Source: Chloroflexota bacterium
GTDB taxonomy: Bacteria; Chloroflexota; Anaerolineae; UBA4142
Assembly (NCBI GenBank): GCA_016223105.1
Contig: JACRPR010000061.1
Coordinates: 1 to 56,641 of the forward strand
DNA length: 56,641 nt
Reading direction: 5' to 3'
Shown here: piece after piece, positions 15,517 to 24,545 of the stretch
Layout of the letters: every line of letters starts with the position of its first letter
Position numbering within the stretch: position 1 is the stretch's first letter
The notes under the pieces: generated by a model
The model's database searches: none
Told to the model about the DNA's origin: nothing
The model's input: the letters and a program-made list of their open reading frames with translations, nothing else
Made by a program: the position numbers and the translations under genes

Positions 15517-17909
15517 GTTGTGAGTTGTGTGGACTCGCGTCTGCCCACCCGATTCGCGATGACGCGGGGCGGGCTTTTTGTTGTCCCGCGTGTCGCGAGG
15601 TCAGCGCGTTGCTCGCGCGCGATAACGTCATTGCGAGCGAAGCGAAGCAATCTCCGCGTAACTTGGGGATTGCTTCGCAAACACCGCTCGCAATGACACA
15701 GACGATTTCACTCGGCGGATTGTGGTGTGCATCGTGCGCGTGGTTTATCGCGGAGACGTTGCGCCGCGCGCCGGGCGCGCAAGCGGCGGACGTGAGTTTT
15801 GTGCAACGCGAAGCGCGCATCGCGTTCGATCCCACGCGCACATCGCCGCGCGAGTTTGTGAAACGCGTCAAGCGCATCGGCTATCAAGCATGGTTGCCCG
15901 GCGAAAAACCGGACGATGAAGAAGAATCCTTGTTCACGCGCTTGATGGTCTGTCTAGTTTTTGTGATGCACGATATGATCGTCAGCGCGACGATTTACGC
16001 GCGCGAGTGGTTCGGCTGGGCGACGCCGGAAGACGCGTGGATCACAAACATTTTTTACGCGATGATGTTGCTCGGCGCGCTCCCGGTTTTATTTTTGCTC
16101 GGCGTGCCAATTTTGCGCGCGGGCATCGCGGGACTCGCGCAAGCCAAACCGAATATGCACACGCTCATCGCGCTTGGCACGTTCGCCGCGTTCGGTCTCT
16201 CGGTGTACAATTTCGCGCACGGATCGAATCGCGTGTATTTCGACACGGCTTCGATGTTATTGTTCCTGGTCGCGCTCGGACGCTGGTTTGAAATTCGCGC
16301 GCAAAAAACCGGCGGACGCGCGGTCGAACAACTCGCGCAAAAAATTCCGCACACCGCGACGCGCGTCACGCCGGACGGCGAAGAACAAATTTCGCCGGAC
16401 GAATTAAAGCCCGGCGCGCGCGTGCGCGTGCGTCCCGGCGAACGTTTTCCGGTGGATGGTCTCGTCGCGCTCGGCGAAGGCGACGTGGACGAAAGTTTGC
16501 TCACCGGCGAGCCGACGCCGGTCGCGCATCGCGCGGGCGACAAAATTTTTGCCGGGACGATTGCGCTCGACGGCGCGTTCGAAATCATCACCACCGCAAC
16601 CGGCGCGGCAACCGTCGCCGGGCAAATCGGAAAATTATTGCATCAAGCGATGTGGCAACGCGCGCCGGTCGAGCGACTCGCGGATCGCATCGCGGCAATC
16701 GCGGTGCCACTCGCCGTCGCGATTGCAGTTGGCACATTTATTTTTTGGAACGCGATTGCCGGGTACGAAATCGCGTTGCAGAACGCGCTCGCGGTGTTGT
16801 TGATCGCGTGCCCGTGCGCGCTCGGCATCGCGACGCCGCTCGCGTTGTGGGTCGCAGTCGGACGCGCGGCGGAGCAGGGCGTTTTACTTCGCAACACCGG
16901 CGCGCTCGAACGACTCGCGAGTACGCAAAAAATTTTCTTCGATAAAACCGGGACGCTCACGCAAAAACCGTTTCGCCTGCAAGCGGTTGCGTCGAACGGA
17001 TTGGCGAAAGAAAAATTTCTCGCGCGCGTTGCCGCCGTCGAACAATTTTCCGAACACCCGCTCGCGCAACCGATTGTGGACGCGGCGCGCGCAAGTGGAG
17101 TCGAGCGTTTACGCGGTGACGCGATCAGCGACGAACCCGCTAAAGCGTCGAGTCCGAATGAATTTCGCGTCATCCCAGGACAAGGCGTGCGCGGCGTCGT
17201 GGATGGCGCGACGATTTGGATCGGCAACGCGCGTTTGATGCGCGAACAAAATTTCGCGCTCGCGAATGAATTTGCAAACATCGCGAATGAATGGCAAGCG
17301 CAAGGGTTGAACATCGTGTACGCGGGTTGGGATGGGCGCGTCGCGGGATTGCTCGCGCTCGGCGAAAACATTCGCGCGGATGTCGTGCCGACGCTTGCGC
17401 GTTTGCGCGACCTGGGTCTCGATGTCGCGGTGCTGACCGGCGATGACACGCGCGCCGGTGAACGCTGGCAAAAAATGTTGGGCGTGCCGGTGTACGCATC
17501 GCAAAATCCCGAAGACAAGTTGACGCGTTTGCGCGCGGCGTCCAACGTCGCAATGGTCGGCGACGGCATCAACGATGGTCCCGCGCTCGCGGCGGCGACC
17601 ATCGGCATCGCGCTCTCCGACGGCACGGATGTCGCGCGCGCGGCGGCGGATGTGATTTTGCTCGGCAACAATTTGCGCGCGGTGCCGTTTCTGATCGAAC
17701 TATCGCGCGAGGCGATGCGCCGCGTCAAACAAAATCTCGCGTGGGCATTCGTGTACAATATCATCGGCATCGCGCTCGCGGTCGCGGGCGTGCTTCAGCC
17801 GGTCGTTGCCGCGCTCGCGATGGTGCTCAGTAGCGCGCTCGTTACCGGCAACGCGCTCAAACTGCGCCGCGCGGCGATGCCCAATCGCGCAAGTTCGGAG
17901 AGGGTGTGA
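15510..17909 (+). CDS. Heavy-metal (copper) P1B-type ATPase, FixI/CopA2-like
   Basis: A 799-residue transporter. GTG 15510 is chosen because it begins the Cys-rich N-terminal domain (C4, C7, C24, C25, C28; treble-clef metal-binding type) and overlaps the previous stop; the frame upstream is non-homologous. An HMA domain with GGLWCASCAWFIAETL follows (residues 69-84), then eight helices with the CPC motif in IACPCALGIATPL, DKTGTLTQKP, HP in SEHPLAQPI and MVGDGINDGPAL. The double N-terminal metal domain is typical of FixI/CcoI-type pumps that supply copper to heme-copper enzymes, which fits the adjacent operon. Residues 40-63 (VIASEAKQSPRNLGIASQTP) are encoded by a dispersed palindrome inserted in frame between the two metal domains. 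Confidence 0.92.
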   Translation: MVSCELCGLASAHPIRDDAGRAFCCPACREVSALLARDNVIASEAKQSPRNLGIASQTPLAMTQTISLGGLWCASCAWFIAETLRRAPGAQAADVSFVQREARIAFDPTRTSPREFVKRVKRIGYQAWLPGEKPDDEEESLFTRLMVCLVFVMHDMIVSATIYAREWFGWATPEDAWITNIFYAMMLLGALPVLFLLGVPILRAGIAGLAQAKPNMHTLIALGTFAAFGLSVYNFAHGSNRVYFDTASMLLFLVALGRWFEIRAQKTGGRAVEQLAQKIPHTATRVTPDGEEQISPDELKPGARVRVRPGERFPVDGLVALGEGDVDESLLTGEPTPVAHRAGDKIFAGTIALDGAFEIITTATGAATVAGQIGKLLHQAMWQRAPVERLADRIAAIAVPLAVAIAVGTFIFWNAIAGYEIALQNALAVLLIACPCALGIATPLALWVAVGRAAEQGVLLRNTGALERLASTQKIFFDKTGTLTQKPFRLQAVASNGLAKEKFLARVAAVEQFSEHPLAQPIVDAARASGVERLRGDAISDEPAKASSPNEFRVIPGQGVRGVVDGATIWIGNARLMREQNFALANEFANIANEWQAQGLNIVYAGWDGRVAGLLALGENIRADVVPTLARLRDLGLDVAVLTGDDTRAGERWQKMLGVPVYASQNPEDKLTRLRAASNVAMVGDGINDGPALAAATIGIALSDGTDVARAAADVILLGNNLRAVPFLIELSREAMRRVKQNLAWAFVYNIIGIALAVAGVLQPVVAALAMVLSSALVTGNALKLRRAAMPNRASSERV
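15627..15697. repeat. Palindromic repeat inserted in frame in the P-type ATPase gene
   Basis: Left arm GTCATTGCGAGCGAAGCGAA and right arm ATTGCTTCGC..GCTCGCAATGACA form a long imperfect hairpin. The element keeps the frame open and lies in a linker. Confidence 0.85.
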
Positions 17910-18811
17910 TGAACCTAACTTCGCTGTGGTCTGTCCTTGAATCAAGTTTTGACCCGCTGAACGACGATGCTTTTGCGGTGTTTCAAAAAATCGCCGATGA
18001 ACAAGGTTTCGAACCAGGATGGATAACCTGGCTCGCGGCGATTTTTATTTTCGGCGCGGAACCATTTTCGGTCGCGGGGTATATGCGCGTGTTCCCGTAT
18101 GGCTCGGCGCGCGTGCATGCGGCGCGGTTGGCATCGGCAGTCCAGCAGGAAATTCTGACGACGAGTTCGAACGACGAATATCGCGCCACAGAAAAAGGGA
18201 AACGTTTGGTCAATCGAATGATGCTGGCGGCGGAATCATCCATCGCGTACCTGCAACCCATCGCGCCGGCAGAGTTGCAAAGAATCCTGGATTACGGCGA
18301 ACGGCTTGTCGCCGCCGCGTTATCTGCGCCCGAACCGCCCTCCAAATTTGGCGCGACGCACTATAACAAAAATATGCGCCCGCGCGCGGACGCGAGTCCG
18401 ATGCGTTTTTTTGTGCATTACTTTGCCACGTTGGATAAATATCGTGGCAACGCGCATCTCGCGACCTGGCACCAGTACAACATCGAAGGCAATCGTTGGG
18501 AGGTACTGACGTATGTTTGGAAAGGCGAATTTAACACGCTCGAAAAATTGCGCGCGGAATTAAATTTTCGTGGCATCACGCGTGAAGAGTATGGCGCGAT
18601 TTTGCAGGAACTCGCGGGGCGCGGATGGATCGAAGAAACCAGCGGTGAATATCGTCTCACTGCCGAAGGCAAACAAATTCGCGAGGACGCCGAAGCGCTC
18701 ACCAATCGTTACTTTTTCGCGTCCTGGTCTTGTTTGAGCCAAGTCGAGTTGGAAGATTTTTTCAATCTGGCAGTGCAATTGCGCGATGGTTTACGCAGTT
18801 TAAAAAAGTAA
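17909..18811 (+). CDS. Winged-helix protein with two similar domains, unknown function
   Basis: A 300-residue soluble protein. ATG 17909 overlaps the ATPase stop codon (TGATG), so translation is coupled. Two segments end in similar wing-like motifs, EYRATEKGKRLVNRM (about 92-106) and EYRLTAEGKQIREDAE (about 248-263), as in MarR/PadR-type winged helices. The N-terminal ~80 residues are helical and hydrophobic (GWITWLAAIFIFGAEPFSVA). No metal-binding Cys cluster is seen, so a direct copper-sensor role is not supported. It may be a two-winged-helix regulator of actinobacterial/chloroflexal type; function unassigned. A palindrome (CGCAGTTT / AAACTGCG) spans its stop codon. Confidence 0.6.
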   Translation: MNLTSLWSVLESSFDPLNDDAFAVFQKIADEQGFEPGWITWLAAIFIFGAEPFSVAGYMRVFPYGSARVHAARLASAVQQEILTTSSNDEYRATEKGKRLVNRMMLAAESSIAYLQPIAPAELQRILDYGERLVAAALSAPEPPSKFGATHYNKNMRPRADASPMRFFVHYFATLDKYRGNAHLATWHQYNIEGNRWEVLTYVWKGEFNTLEKLRAELNFRGITREEYGAILQELAGRGWIEETSGEYRLTAEGKQIREDAEALTNRYFFASWSCLSQVELEDFFNLAVQLRDGLRSLKK

Positions 18812-18828
18812 ACTGCGCCTATATTTTA

Positions 18829-18925
18829 TCCGCGAACAACGCGAATCCCCGCGAATTTTTATTCGCGATGATTCGCGTTACACTTGCCCTGGCGGAAACG
18901 CAAGTGCCAGGGTTCGCGGATAACG
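18829..18925. repeat. Palindromic repeats of the CGCGAATTTT type
   Basis: Inverted segments (CCGCGAATTTTTATTCGCG and CTTGCCCTGGC..GCCAGGG) fill the gap before the cytochrome b fusion gene. Relatives occur at 30588-30650 and 56087-56170. Confidence 0.6.
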
Positions 18926-18941
18926 CTTGTGACTTTAGTCG

Positions 18942-18969
18942 TTGAAAAATTTCTGGATCGCGGTATAAT
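18942..18969 (+). promoter_or_regulatory. Promoter of the cytochrome b/ferredoxin fusion gene
   Basis: TTGAAA at 18942-18947 and TATAAT at 18964-18969 have a 16-base spacer, 17 bases before ATG 18987. Confidence 0.7.
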
Positions 18970-18986
18970 TTTTGGTAGAGGCAACA

Positions 18987-21047
18987 ATGACCAATCAATC
19001 GTATTTAGATCGGCGTCTCGTGCGGACGCTTGAAAATATCTGGTCGCGTTTCGAGTTGCTCATCAATCGTTTCGCGACGACGCGCGCGCATGGCAATACG
19101 CCGCGCGAGGTGTGGAATCCGTTTTATCACCTCGGCACGATTTCGATTTTTCTGCTCGCGGTGTTGACGATCACCGGCACACCGCTGACAATTCTTTATC
19201 GTCCCGGCGCGCCGGGCGCGTTCGAATCGGTCAACGAGTTGAGCGCGACTTGGTGGGGATCGCTCCTGCGTTCGATTCATCGTTACGCCGGCGACGCGAT
19301 GGCGTTGACGATTTTACTGCACGCGATCAAAATGTTCGTGAGCGAACGATTCTGGGGTCAACGTTGGCTCGCGTGGGTCAGCGGCTGGGTCTTGATTTTT
19401 TTATTGTGGACAATCGGATCGAGCGGCTACTGGCTTGTGTGGGACGAACGCGCACAATGGCTCACCGAGTTTGGGATCGCGCTCACGCAGGGTTCGACCG
19501 CGCTCTCGTTCGTTACGCCCGAAGGCGTCGCGAACTTGTTCGCGTTTTTCGTCCTGGTTTTGTTCGTCCACGTTTTCTTTTCGCTCGTGATTATGCTCGG
19601 CTTGCTGATTCACCTGATGCGAATGGCGCGCGTACAAATCTGGTCGCCGCGCTGGTTGATGATTCAAGCGACCATCGCGTTGATCGCGATTTCAATTTGG
19701 CAACCCGCGCTCAGTTTGCCGATTGCCGACACAACGCACCTGGTCGGAACGATTACGCTTAACGGTTGGTACCTGGGATTCCTGCCATTCGCCGGACAAT
19801 TCGGCGCGTTGTTTTGGATTGGGATCGCGGTATTTGGAATCGCGTTGATGGCTCTGCCCTGGATCGCGCGCGGCAAACATCCGGGTCCGGCAGTCGTTAC
19901 CGAAACGTTTTGTAGCGGGTGCGCGCTGTGCGCGAAAGAATGTCCGTACAACGCGATTCAAATGGAATCACGCAAGGACGCAAGCCGGTTTCAAACGATC
20001 GCGGTGATCAAACCATCGCTTTGCACAGGATGCGGGATTTGCGTTGGCACTTGCGCGTCGGCAGGCGTCGAACTCGATCAACTTCGCACTGCGCCGATTT
20101 TAGAGCGCGTGCGTGCGGAATTAAAAAACACACGCGCGCCGATTGTGATGTTCGCGTGCCAACGTCATCTCGCGCTGGGCACATTGTCAACGTTGATGCA
20201 AGGCGCGACGACCGCGCAACTCGAACAAGGCGCGTTCATCCGACTCAAATGGAGCGAACGCGATGTGATCACGACCGTTTTGCCGTGCGCCGGAATGGTG
20301 ATGCCGGAATGGATCAGGGAATTTTTAGATCACGGCGCGCGCGCGGTGGTGAACGTCGCATGTCCCGCGCACGATTGCAGTTATCGCGAAGGTCCGCAGT
20401 GGTTGAACGAACGGATCAAACGGCATCCGGCTCTGCTGACACAAAACGTTTTTTATTTCGACGCGTCGCTCGGCGATCAACGCGCGTTGAAAACTTTGCT
20501 CGATCAAATCGCGCGCGATGCGAAACCGGGTGTCGCGCAAAACCAGGTCGCGCCGAATTGGATCGCGCGTACGCGCGCATCGTTCGCCGGAACCGCGCTG
20601 TTGTTGATCGCGTTTGCGGGCGCGATGTTGATCCAAATTCCCGGCACGGCGTCGGTCGCGGGGCAAGGCATGGTGCGACTCGCGTTGTCGCACAAGGGCA
20701 TCGTCAAGCACACGACTGCGAACGCGGCATTGCAATCGCGTTTGCCGACCGGCGTTTCGGTGGAACAAGTTCTGGGCGGGGAGCGTTATCCGGTGCAATT
20801 GCGTTTGCAAGTGGATGGCGGCGCGGAGATTCATCGCGAATTTGGCGCGGGCGGTTTGGGCAAGGACGGTACGATTTATGGCGTGGACGCGTTGATGCTT
20901 CCGGCGGGCAAACATCAAATCGAATTGTGGATGAACGATAACGGCAAAGATTGGCGGCAAGTTTTTTCGGACGCGCTTCAAGTGGACGCGGGGCGCGTGC
21001 GGACGTTGACGTTCGATGCGACGCGATTTATTTTCACGGCGCGCTAG
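18987..21047 (+). CDS. Cytochrome b - 2[4Fe-4S] ferredoxin - MvhD-like fusion protein
   Basis: A 686-residue membrane-bound electron carrier. ATG 18987 is preferred over an upstream TTG because it is preceded by AGAGGCAAC and lies after the promoter. Residues 1-290 are a cytochrome b N-terminal domain with His pairs in SIHRYAGDA..LLHAIKMF and FVHVFFSL..LLIHLMRM. Then come two 4Fe-4S motifs, CSGCALCAKECPYNAIQ and CTGCGICVGTCA. Residues about 375-510 resemble the MvhD/hydrogenase delta subunit family, with Cys in FACQRHL, LPCAGMV and ACPAHDCSYREG. A further helix (SFAGTALLLIAFAGAMLIQI) leads to a C-terminal extracytoplasmic beta domain. The order suggests electron transfer between cytoplasmic iron-sulfur partners and the quinone pool. 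No HdrA or hydrogenase gene is nearby. Confidence 0.85.
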   Translation: MTNQSYLDRRLVRTLENIWSRFELLINRFATTRAHGNTPREVWNPFYHLGTISIFLLAVLTITGTPLTILYRPGAPGAFESVNELSATWWGSLLRSIHRYAGDAMALTILLHAIKMFVSERFWGQRWLAWVSGWVLIFLLWTIGSSGYWLVWDERAQWLTEFGIALTQGSTALSFVTPEGVANLFAFFVLVLFVHVFFSLVIMLGLLIHLMRMARVQIWSPRWLMIQATIALIAISIWQPALSLPIADTTHLVGTITLNGWYLGFLPFAGQFGALFWIGIAVFGIALMALPWIARGKHPGPAVVTETFCSGCALCAKECPYNAIQMESRKDASRFQTIAVIKPSLCTGCGICVGTCASAGVELDQLRTAPILERVRAELKNTRAPIVMFACQRHLALGTLSTLMQGATTAQLEQGAFIRLKWSERDVITTVLPCAGMVMPEWIREFLDHGARAVVNVACPAHDCSYREGPQWLNERIKRHPALLTQNVFYFDASLGDQRALKTLLDQIARDAKPGVAQNQVAPNWIARTRASFAGTALLLIAFAGAMLIQIPGTASVAGQGMVRLALSHKGIVKHTTANAALQSRLPTGVSVEQVLGGERYPVQLRLQVDGGAEIHREFGAGGLGKDGTIYGVDALMLPAGKHQIELWMNDNGKDWRQVFSDALQVDAGRVRTLTFDATRFIFTAR

Positions 21048-21067
21048 AACCGGCTGTGCTGGAATTT

Positions 21068-21129
21068 TTCCACTGACAGAAAAGAACACGGACATTTTTA
21101 TTTGTCCGTGTTCTTTTCTGTCAGTGGAA
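21068..21129. repeat. Perfect palindrome, GGAACACGGAT family, between convergent genes
   Basis: TTCCACTGACAGAAAAGAAC pairs with its exact complement on the right around an AT-rich loop. It separates the convergent cytochrome fusion and ctaA genes and can act as a bidirectional terminator. Confidence 0.8.
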
Positions 21130-21168
21130 ATAAAAAAGGGGGCGACTTCAGAAGTCGCCCCGATTTTT

Positions 21169-22077
21169 TCATTCCGTCGTGCGATACACGAGAAGCGTGA
21201 ACACGACCATCGCCGACCAGACCGCCGCGGCAGTGGCGAGATGAAGCATCCCCGCGATCACATCGAACTTTGTAAATACGTTCAGCGCGCCGACGAGAAT
21301 TTGCAGAATGAACAGAAACGCGGAGTAGGTTGCCCATTGCAAAACGCGCGGCACGGCGCGGCGCGTGCGATACGTTTGCCAAAAGGTGTAGAGGATCAGC
21401 ACACCAATCGCCGCCGTGATGTAACGATGCGTTACCGCGACAATCGGCAGTGGCTCGCTTGGAAAAACTTGATCGCAGAGGGGCCACGTTGTGCAACGCC
21501 AATGTGCGAAAGTGCCGAGGACGAATGTACCGGAAATGATGACGATGTACGCGCCGACCGTACTCCACAACGCGAGGCGCGGCAAATTATCGCGTGCAAC
21601 GCGCGCAATCGCGTCCCAGGGTCGCGTCGCGTCCAGCGCGATCACGATCAGCAGTGCGAGAATCAACAGCGAATTGCCGAGATGCGCGGCGACGATCACC
21701 GGCGGCAATTCGAGAATGACCGTGATGCCGCCGAGAACGATCTGTACGATCAACAGCGCGATCGCGAGCAGGGCGGATCGATAAATCCATTTTTGCGCGC
21801 GATAATTTTTCCACGCGAAATACGCGACCGCGACAATCAACGCGCTAACCGCCGCCGACACGAGCCGATGCGAAAATTCAATCGCGGTTGTCCAATCGCC
21901 GCCGCTAACCGGGACGAGTTGCCCGTGACACAGGGGCCAATCGGGACAACCCAAGCCGGAGCCGGTCGTGCGGACGAGCGCGCCAACGACGATCAAAATG
22001 TACGTCGCGACTGCCGCGGCGAGCGAGAGCCGGCGAAAGAATGGATCCGGTTTTACGGAAAGAGTTGACTCGATCAT
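21169..22077 (-). CDS. ctaA: Heme A synthase (CtaA/COX15)
   Basis: A 302-residue protein with eight membrane helices in two similar halves. ATG 22075-22077 is preceded by GGAGGTGAGGAGT. Heme ligands and family motifs are present: VRTTGSGLGCPDWPLCHGQL with the Cys pair, EFSHRLVSA, AAHLGNSLL, WRCTTWPLC with the second Cys pair, THRYITAAIG and MLHLATAAAVW. It oxidises the C8 methyl of heme O to a formyl group, making heme A for a-type oxidases. This supports an a-type heme in the neighbouring enzyme or in another oxidase of the cell. No ctaB (heme O synthase) lies in the window. It is convergent with the cytochrome b fusion gene. Confidence 0.93.
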   Translation of the reverse strand: MIESTLSVKPDPFFRRLSLAAAVATYILIVVGALVRTTGSGLGCPDWPLCHGQLVPVSGGDWTTAIEFSHRLVSAAVSALIVAVAYFAWKNYRAQKWIYRSALLAIALLIVQIVLGGITVILELPPVIVAAHLGNSLLILALLIVIALDATRPWDAIARVARDNLPRLALWSTVGAYIVIISGTFVLGTFAHWRCTTWPLCDQVFPSEPLPIVAVTHRYITAAIGVLILYTFWQTYRTRRAVPRVLQWATYSAFLFILQILVGALNVFTKFDVIAGMLHLATAAAVWSAMVVFTLLVYRTTE

Positions 22078-22253
22078 CAATGACTCCTCACCTCCAAAAA
22101 TAGCGGACGCGCCGCGAAAAAAATAATCGCGCGCTTTTTTCGCGTTTAGCCTCCGCGCGCGAATTTGTCTGTGACTTGCGCGCACGCGCGATTGTGCCAC
22201 GCTTGCCGCGTTCTGTCAAAACGCGCGCGCGCGTTTTTTGTTTTTTGCGGGTA

Positions 22254-22282
22254 TTGCAATCGCGTGCGCGGCGTAGTATAAT
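22254..22282 (+). promoter_or_regulatory. Promoter of the cstA transcript
   Basis: TTGCAA (22254-22259) and TATAAT (22277-22282) with a 17-base spacer. The start codon lies about 150 bases downstream, leaving a long leader with a small hairpin (AACAAAAC..GTTTTGTT, about 22302-22326). Confidence 0.75.
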
Positions 22283-22364
22283 TACCGCACTGAACGCAAC
22301 GTGAACAAAACAATGGGGTTTTGTTTAGTGATCTAGTCGCAAAGGAGGTGGTGGTTCAGCAAAG

Positions 22365-22424
22365 ATGTTTGCACAAGTTCGACGGCTTGCAAAAATTGTC
22401 GCACTGACGCGACGCATTATTTGA
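22365..22424 (+). CDS. Possible 19-residue leader ORF upstream of cstA
   Basis: ATG 22365 to TGA 22422-22424 encodes MFAQVRRLAKIVALTRRII. A strong Shine-Dalgarno-like AAAGGAGGTG sits at 22341, rather far from this ATG but close to a GTG in another frame. The stop lies next to the cstA ribosome binding site. It could be a basic leader peptide or chance; evidence is limited to position. Confidence 0.25.
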   Translation: MFAQVRRLAKIVALTRRII

Positions 22425-22440
22425 CTTGAGGAGGTCAATG

Positions 22441-24429
22441 ATGGACATCCGTCTCGTCGTTCTTTTGCTACTTTTGATTCCGCTCGTCGTCGGTATCGGG
22501 ATTGTCGCATCCGGTATCGCGATGAACACTCTGCTCGTGGTGTTGCTCGGCGGCGTGATGATTTATCTCACGTACACAATGTATTCCCGCCGCATTGACC
22601 GCGAGATTATTCAATCCGATCCGAAAAAGGCAACGCCCGCCAAGTTGTATATGGACGGCGTGGATTTTATGCCCGCCACCAAGAATGTTCTTTTCGGGTA
22701 CCAGTTCAAGTCCATCGCCGCCGCCGGTCCCATCACGGGTCCGATTGTTGCCGCGACTTTTTGGGGCTGGTTGCCTTCGATTCTCTGGCTCGTGATCGGC
22801 GTTACGTTTATCGGTTGGGCGGCGGATTATTCCGCGATTATGCTTTCCGTACGTAACGATGGCAACTCGCTCAGCGCGATCACGTACCGCTTGATTGCTC
22901 ACCGCACGCGCACGATCCTCTTCGTGTTCATTTTCTTCTACCTGCTTCTCGTCGCCGGCGCGTTTATGGGCGTAATGACCGCGCTCATGTCCGCGCGTAC
23001 CGATGTGCCGCTCGGATTGTTGACGCTCGCGATTATGGGCTTGCTCGCCGGGCAAATGCTGTATCGGTGGAAGATGGATCTGATCGTGGTCACCGTGATC
23101 ACGGTCGCGATCACCATTGCCGCGATGGCGCTCGGTCCGTTCGGCACGCAAGGCACCACGTTGGGACCCGTCCAGAGCGCGGTGGCGGGGTTGAACACCT
23201 CGATTGATAACCTCACCGGCAAACAACCCTTGTTTGTCGTCGTGGATCCGACGCGCGCGGATCCGCGCACACCGGCAGTTGGCGCGGATGGCAAACGCCC
23301 GGCGACTGCCGCGTACGATCCCGCGAGTGATACGATCAAGACCTTGCCCAACTATCTCTTCTGGGCGGTCTTCCTGCTCGCGTTCAGTTACCTCGGCACG
23401 AACTTGCCGATCTGGAGGTTCGCGCAACCGGTCAACTACATCGGCTTTTGGATCATGCTCTTTACGATTGGCTTTAGCGCGATCGGCGGATTGCTCGCGC
23501 CGGTGATCGCGCCCAAAGTCGCGACCTTTACTGTCGCGGCAGTCAAGCCGAATATCAATCTGCCGAACGTGTTCGACCTGGGCTTTACGTTCGTCGCGGG
23601 CAAACAATGGCAACCCGTGTGGCCCATGTTGTTCGTTACAATCGCGTGCGGCGCGATTTCCGGTTGGCACTCGCTGATCGGTTCGGTGAATACCTCGCGC
23701 CAGTTGGAGTACGAAACCGACGCGCTCCCGGTCGGCGGTGGTGGAATGTTGAGCGAGAACACACTCGGCTTGCTCGCGTTGACCGCGGTCTCGATCACCG
23801 GGTTGGCGGGCGTCGGCGCGTTCGCGACCGGCGTGGGTCGCTTGCTCGATGTCGTCTTTGCGGGTGGCAGTGGCGCGTTCGTAACATACGGCACTGCGCT
23901 CGGCTTTGGCGCGTTTATGGTCATCGTATTGACGGTGGTGCAGTTGCTGTTCCGCGTAATGCGCGTTACCTTAACGGAATGGCTCGGCGATAGTCTGCCT
24001 GTGCTCAAGAACCCGCACGTCTCCACGATTGTCTCAATGCTCCTCGCGCTGTTCCTTCTGCTCACGGGAACCTGGGTGTACTTGTGGCAATTGTTCGGCG
24101 CGTCGAATCAATTGATGGCGGCGCTCGGATTGCTCATCGTCTCGATCTGGTTGCGTTCGACCGGACGCAATCCACTTTACGCGGCGATTCCGATGTTGTT
24201 CATGTACATCACGACGATGGCGGCGATTCTCGTCAACGCCTACAACCAATACGTCAACATCCTGACTGCGCCCGCGTTTGCCGGTCAAGCGATTGTGCAA
24301 GCGGGCGGTTGGGCGATGATGATCATTTCCGCGTTGCTGTTTGTGTGCGCCGCGATTATCGCGTGGGATGCGTGGAAAGCGTGGCAACGCTACGGCAAAG
24401 CGCAACCCGCTGGCGCGCAAGCCGAATAA
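22441..24429 (+). CDS. cstA: CstA-family carbon starvation protein (pyruvate/peptide carrier)
   Basis: A 662-residue protein with about 16-18 membrane helices. ATG 22441 is chosen over ATG 22438 for its better distance from GAGGAGGTC. Family hallmarks are the N-terminal TPAKLYMDGVDFMPATKNVLFGYQFKSIAAAGPITGPI segment (start of the CstA domain, with GPITGP), and GAISGWHSLIGS with the His-Ser of the central helix. Residues about 253-310 form an extracytoplasmic loop (TGKQPLFVVVDPTRADPRTP) longer than usual. CstA proteins import pyruvate or peptides when carbon is scarce. A clear promoter and leader precede it and a terminator follows, so it is monocistronic. Confidence 0.9.
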   Translation: MDIRLVVLLLLLIPLVVGIGIVASGIAMNTLLVVLLGGVMIYLTYTMYSRRIDREIIQSDPKKATPAKLYMDGVDFMPATKNVLFGYQFKSIAAAGPITGPIVAATFWGWLPSILWLVIGVTFIGWAADYSAIMLSVRNDGNSLSAITYRLIAHRTRTILFVFIFFYLLLVAGAFMGVMTALMSARTDVPLGLLTLAIMGLLAGQMLYRWKMDLIVVTVITVAITIAAMALGPFGTQGTTLGPVQSAVAGLNTSIDNLTGKQPLFVVVDPTRADPRTPAVGADGKRPATAAYDPASDTIKTLPNYLFWAVFLLAFSYLGTNLPIWRFAQPVNYIGFWIMLFTIGFSAIGGLLAPVIAPKVATFTVAAVKPNINLPNVFDLGFTFVAGKQWQPVWPMLFVTIACGAISGWHSLIGSVNTSRQLEYETDALPVGGGGMLSENTLGLLALTAVSITGLAGVGAFATGVGRLLDVVFAGGSGAFVTYGTALGFGAFMVIVLTVVQLLFRVMRVTLTEWLGDSLPVLKNPHVSTIVSMLLALFLLLTGTWVYLWQLFGASNQLMAALGLLIVSIWLRSTGRNPLYAAIPMLFMYITTMAAILVNAYNQYVNILTAPAFAGQAIVQAGGWAMMIISALLFVCAAIIAWDAWKAWQRYGKAQPAGAQAE

Positions 24430-24457
24430 CAACTGAATAGTGTACGACAAAACAAAG

Positions 24458-24494
24458 CGCCCGCGCGAAATAAATTCGCGCGGGCGATTGTTTT
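24458..24494 (+). terminator. Rho-independent terminator after cstA
   Basis: A 12-bp GC-rich stem (CGCCCGCGCGAA with TTCGCGCGGGCG, AT loop) is followed by ATTGTTTT. Confidence 0.85.
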
Positions 24495-24497
24495 AAG

Positions 24498-24545
24498 GTA
24501 GGGGCGAAGCATTTTTCGCAGTTCAGAAAAATGCTTCGCCCCTAC
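24498..24545. repeat. Palindromic repeat, GTAGGGGCGAAGC family
   Basis: Arms GTAGGGGCGAAGCATTTTT and complement, sharing about 19 bases per arm with the repeat at 4515. Its last base overlaps the stop codon of the minus-strand gene that ends at 24545. Confidence 0.85.
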
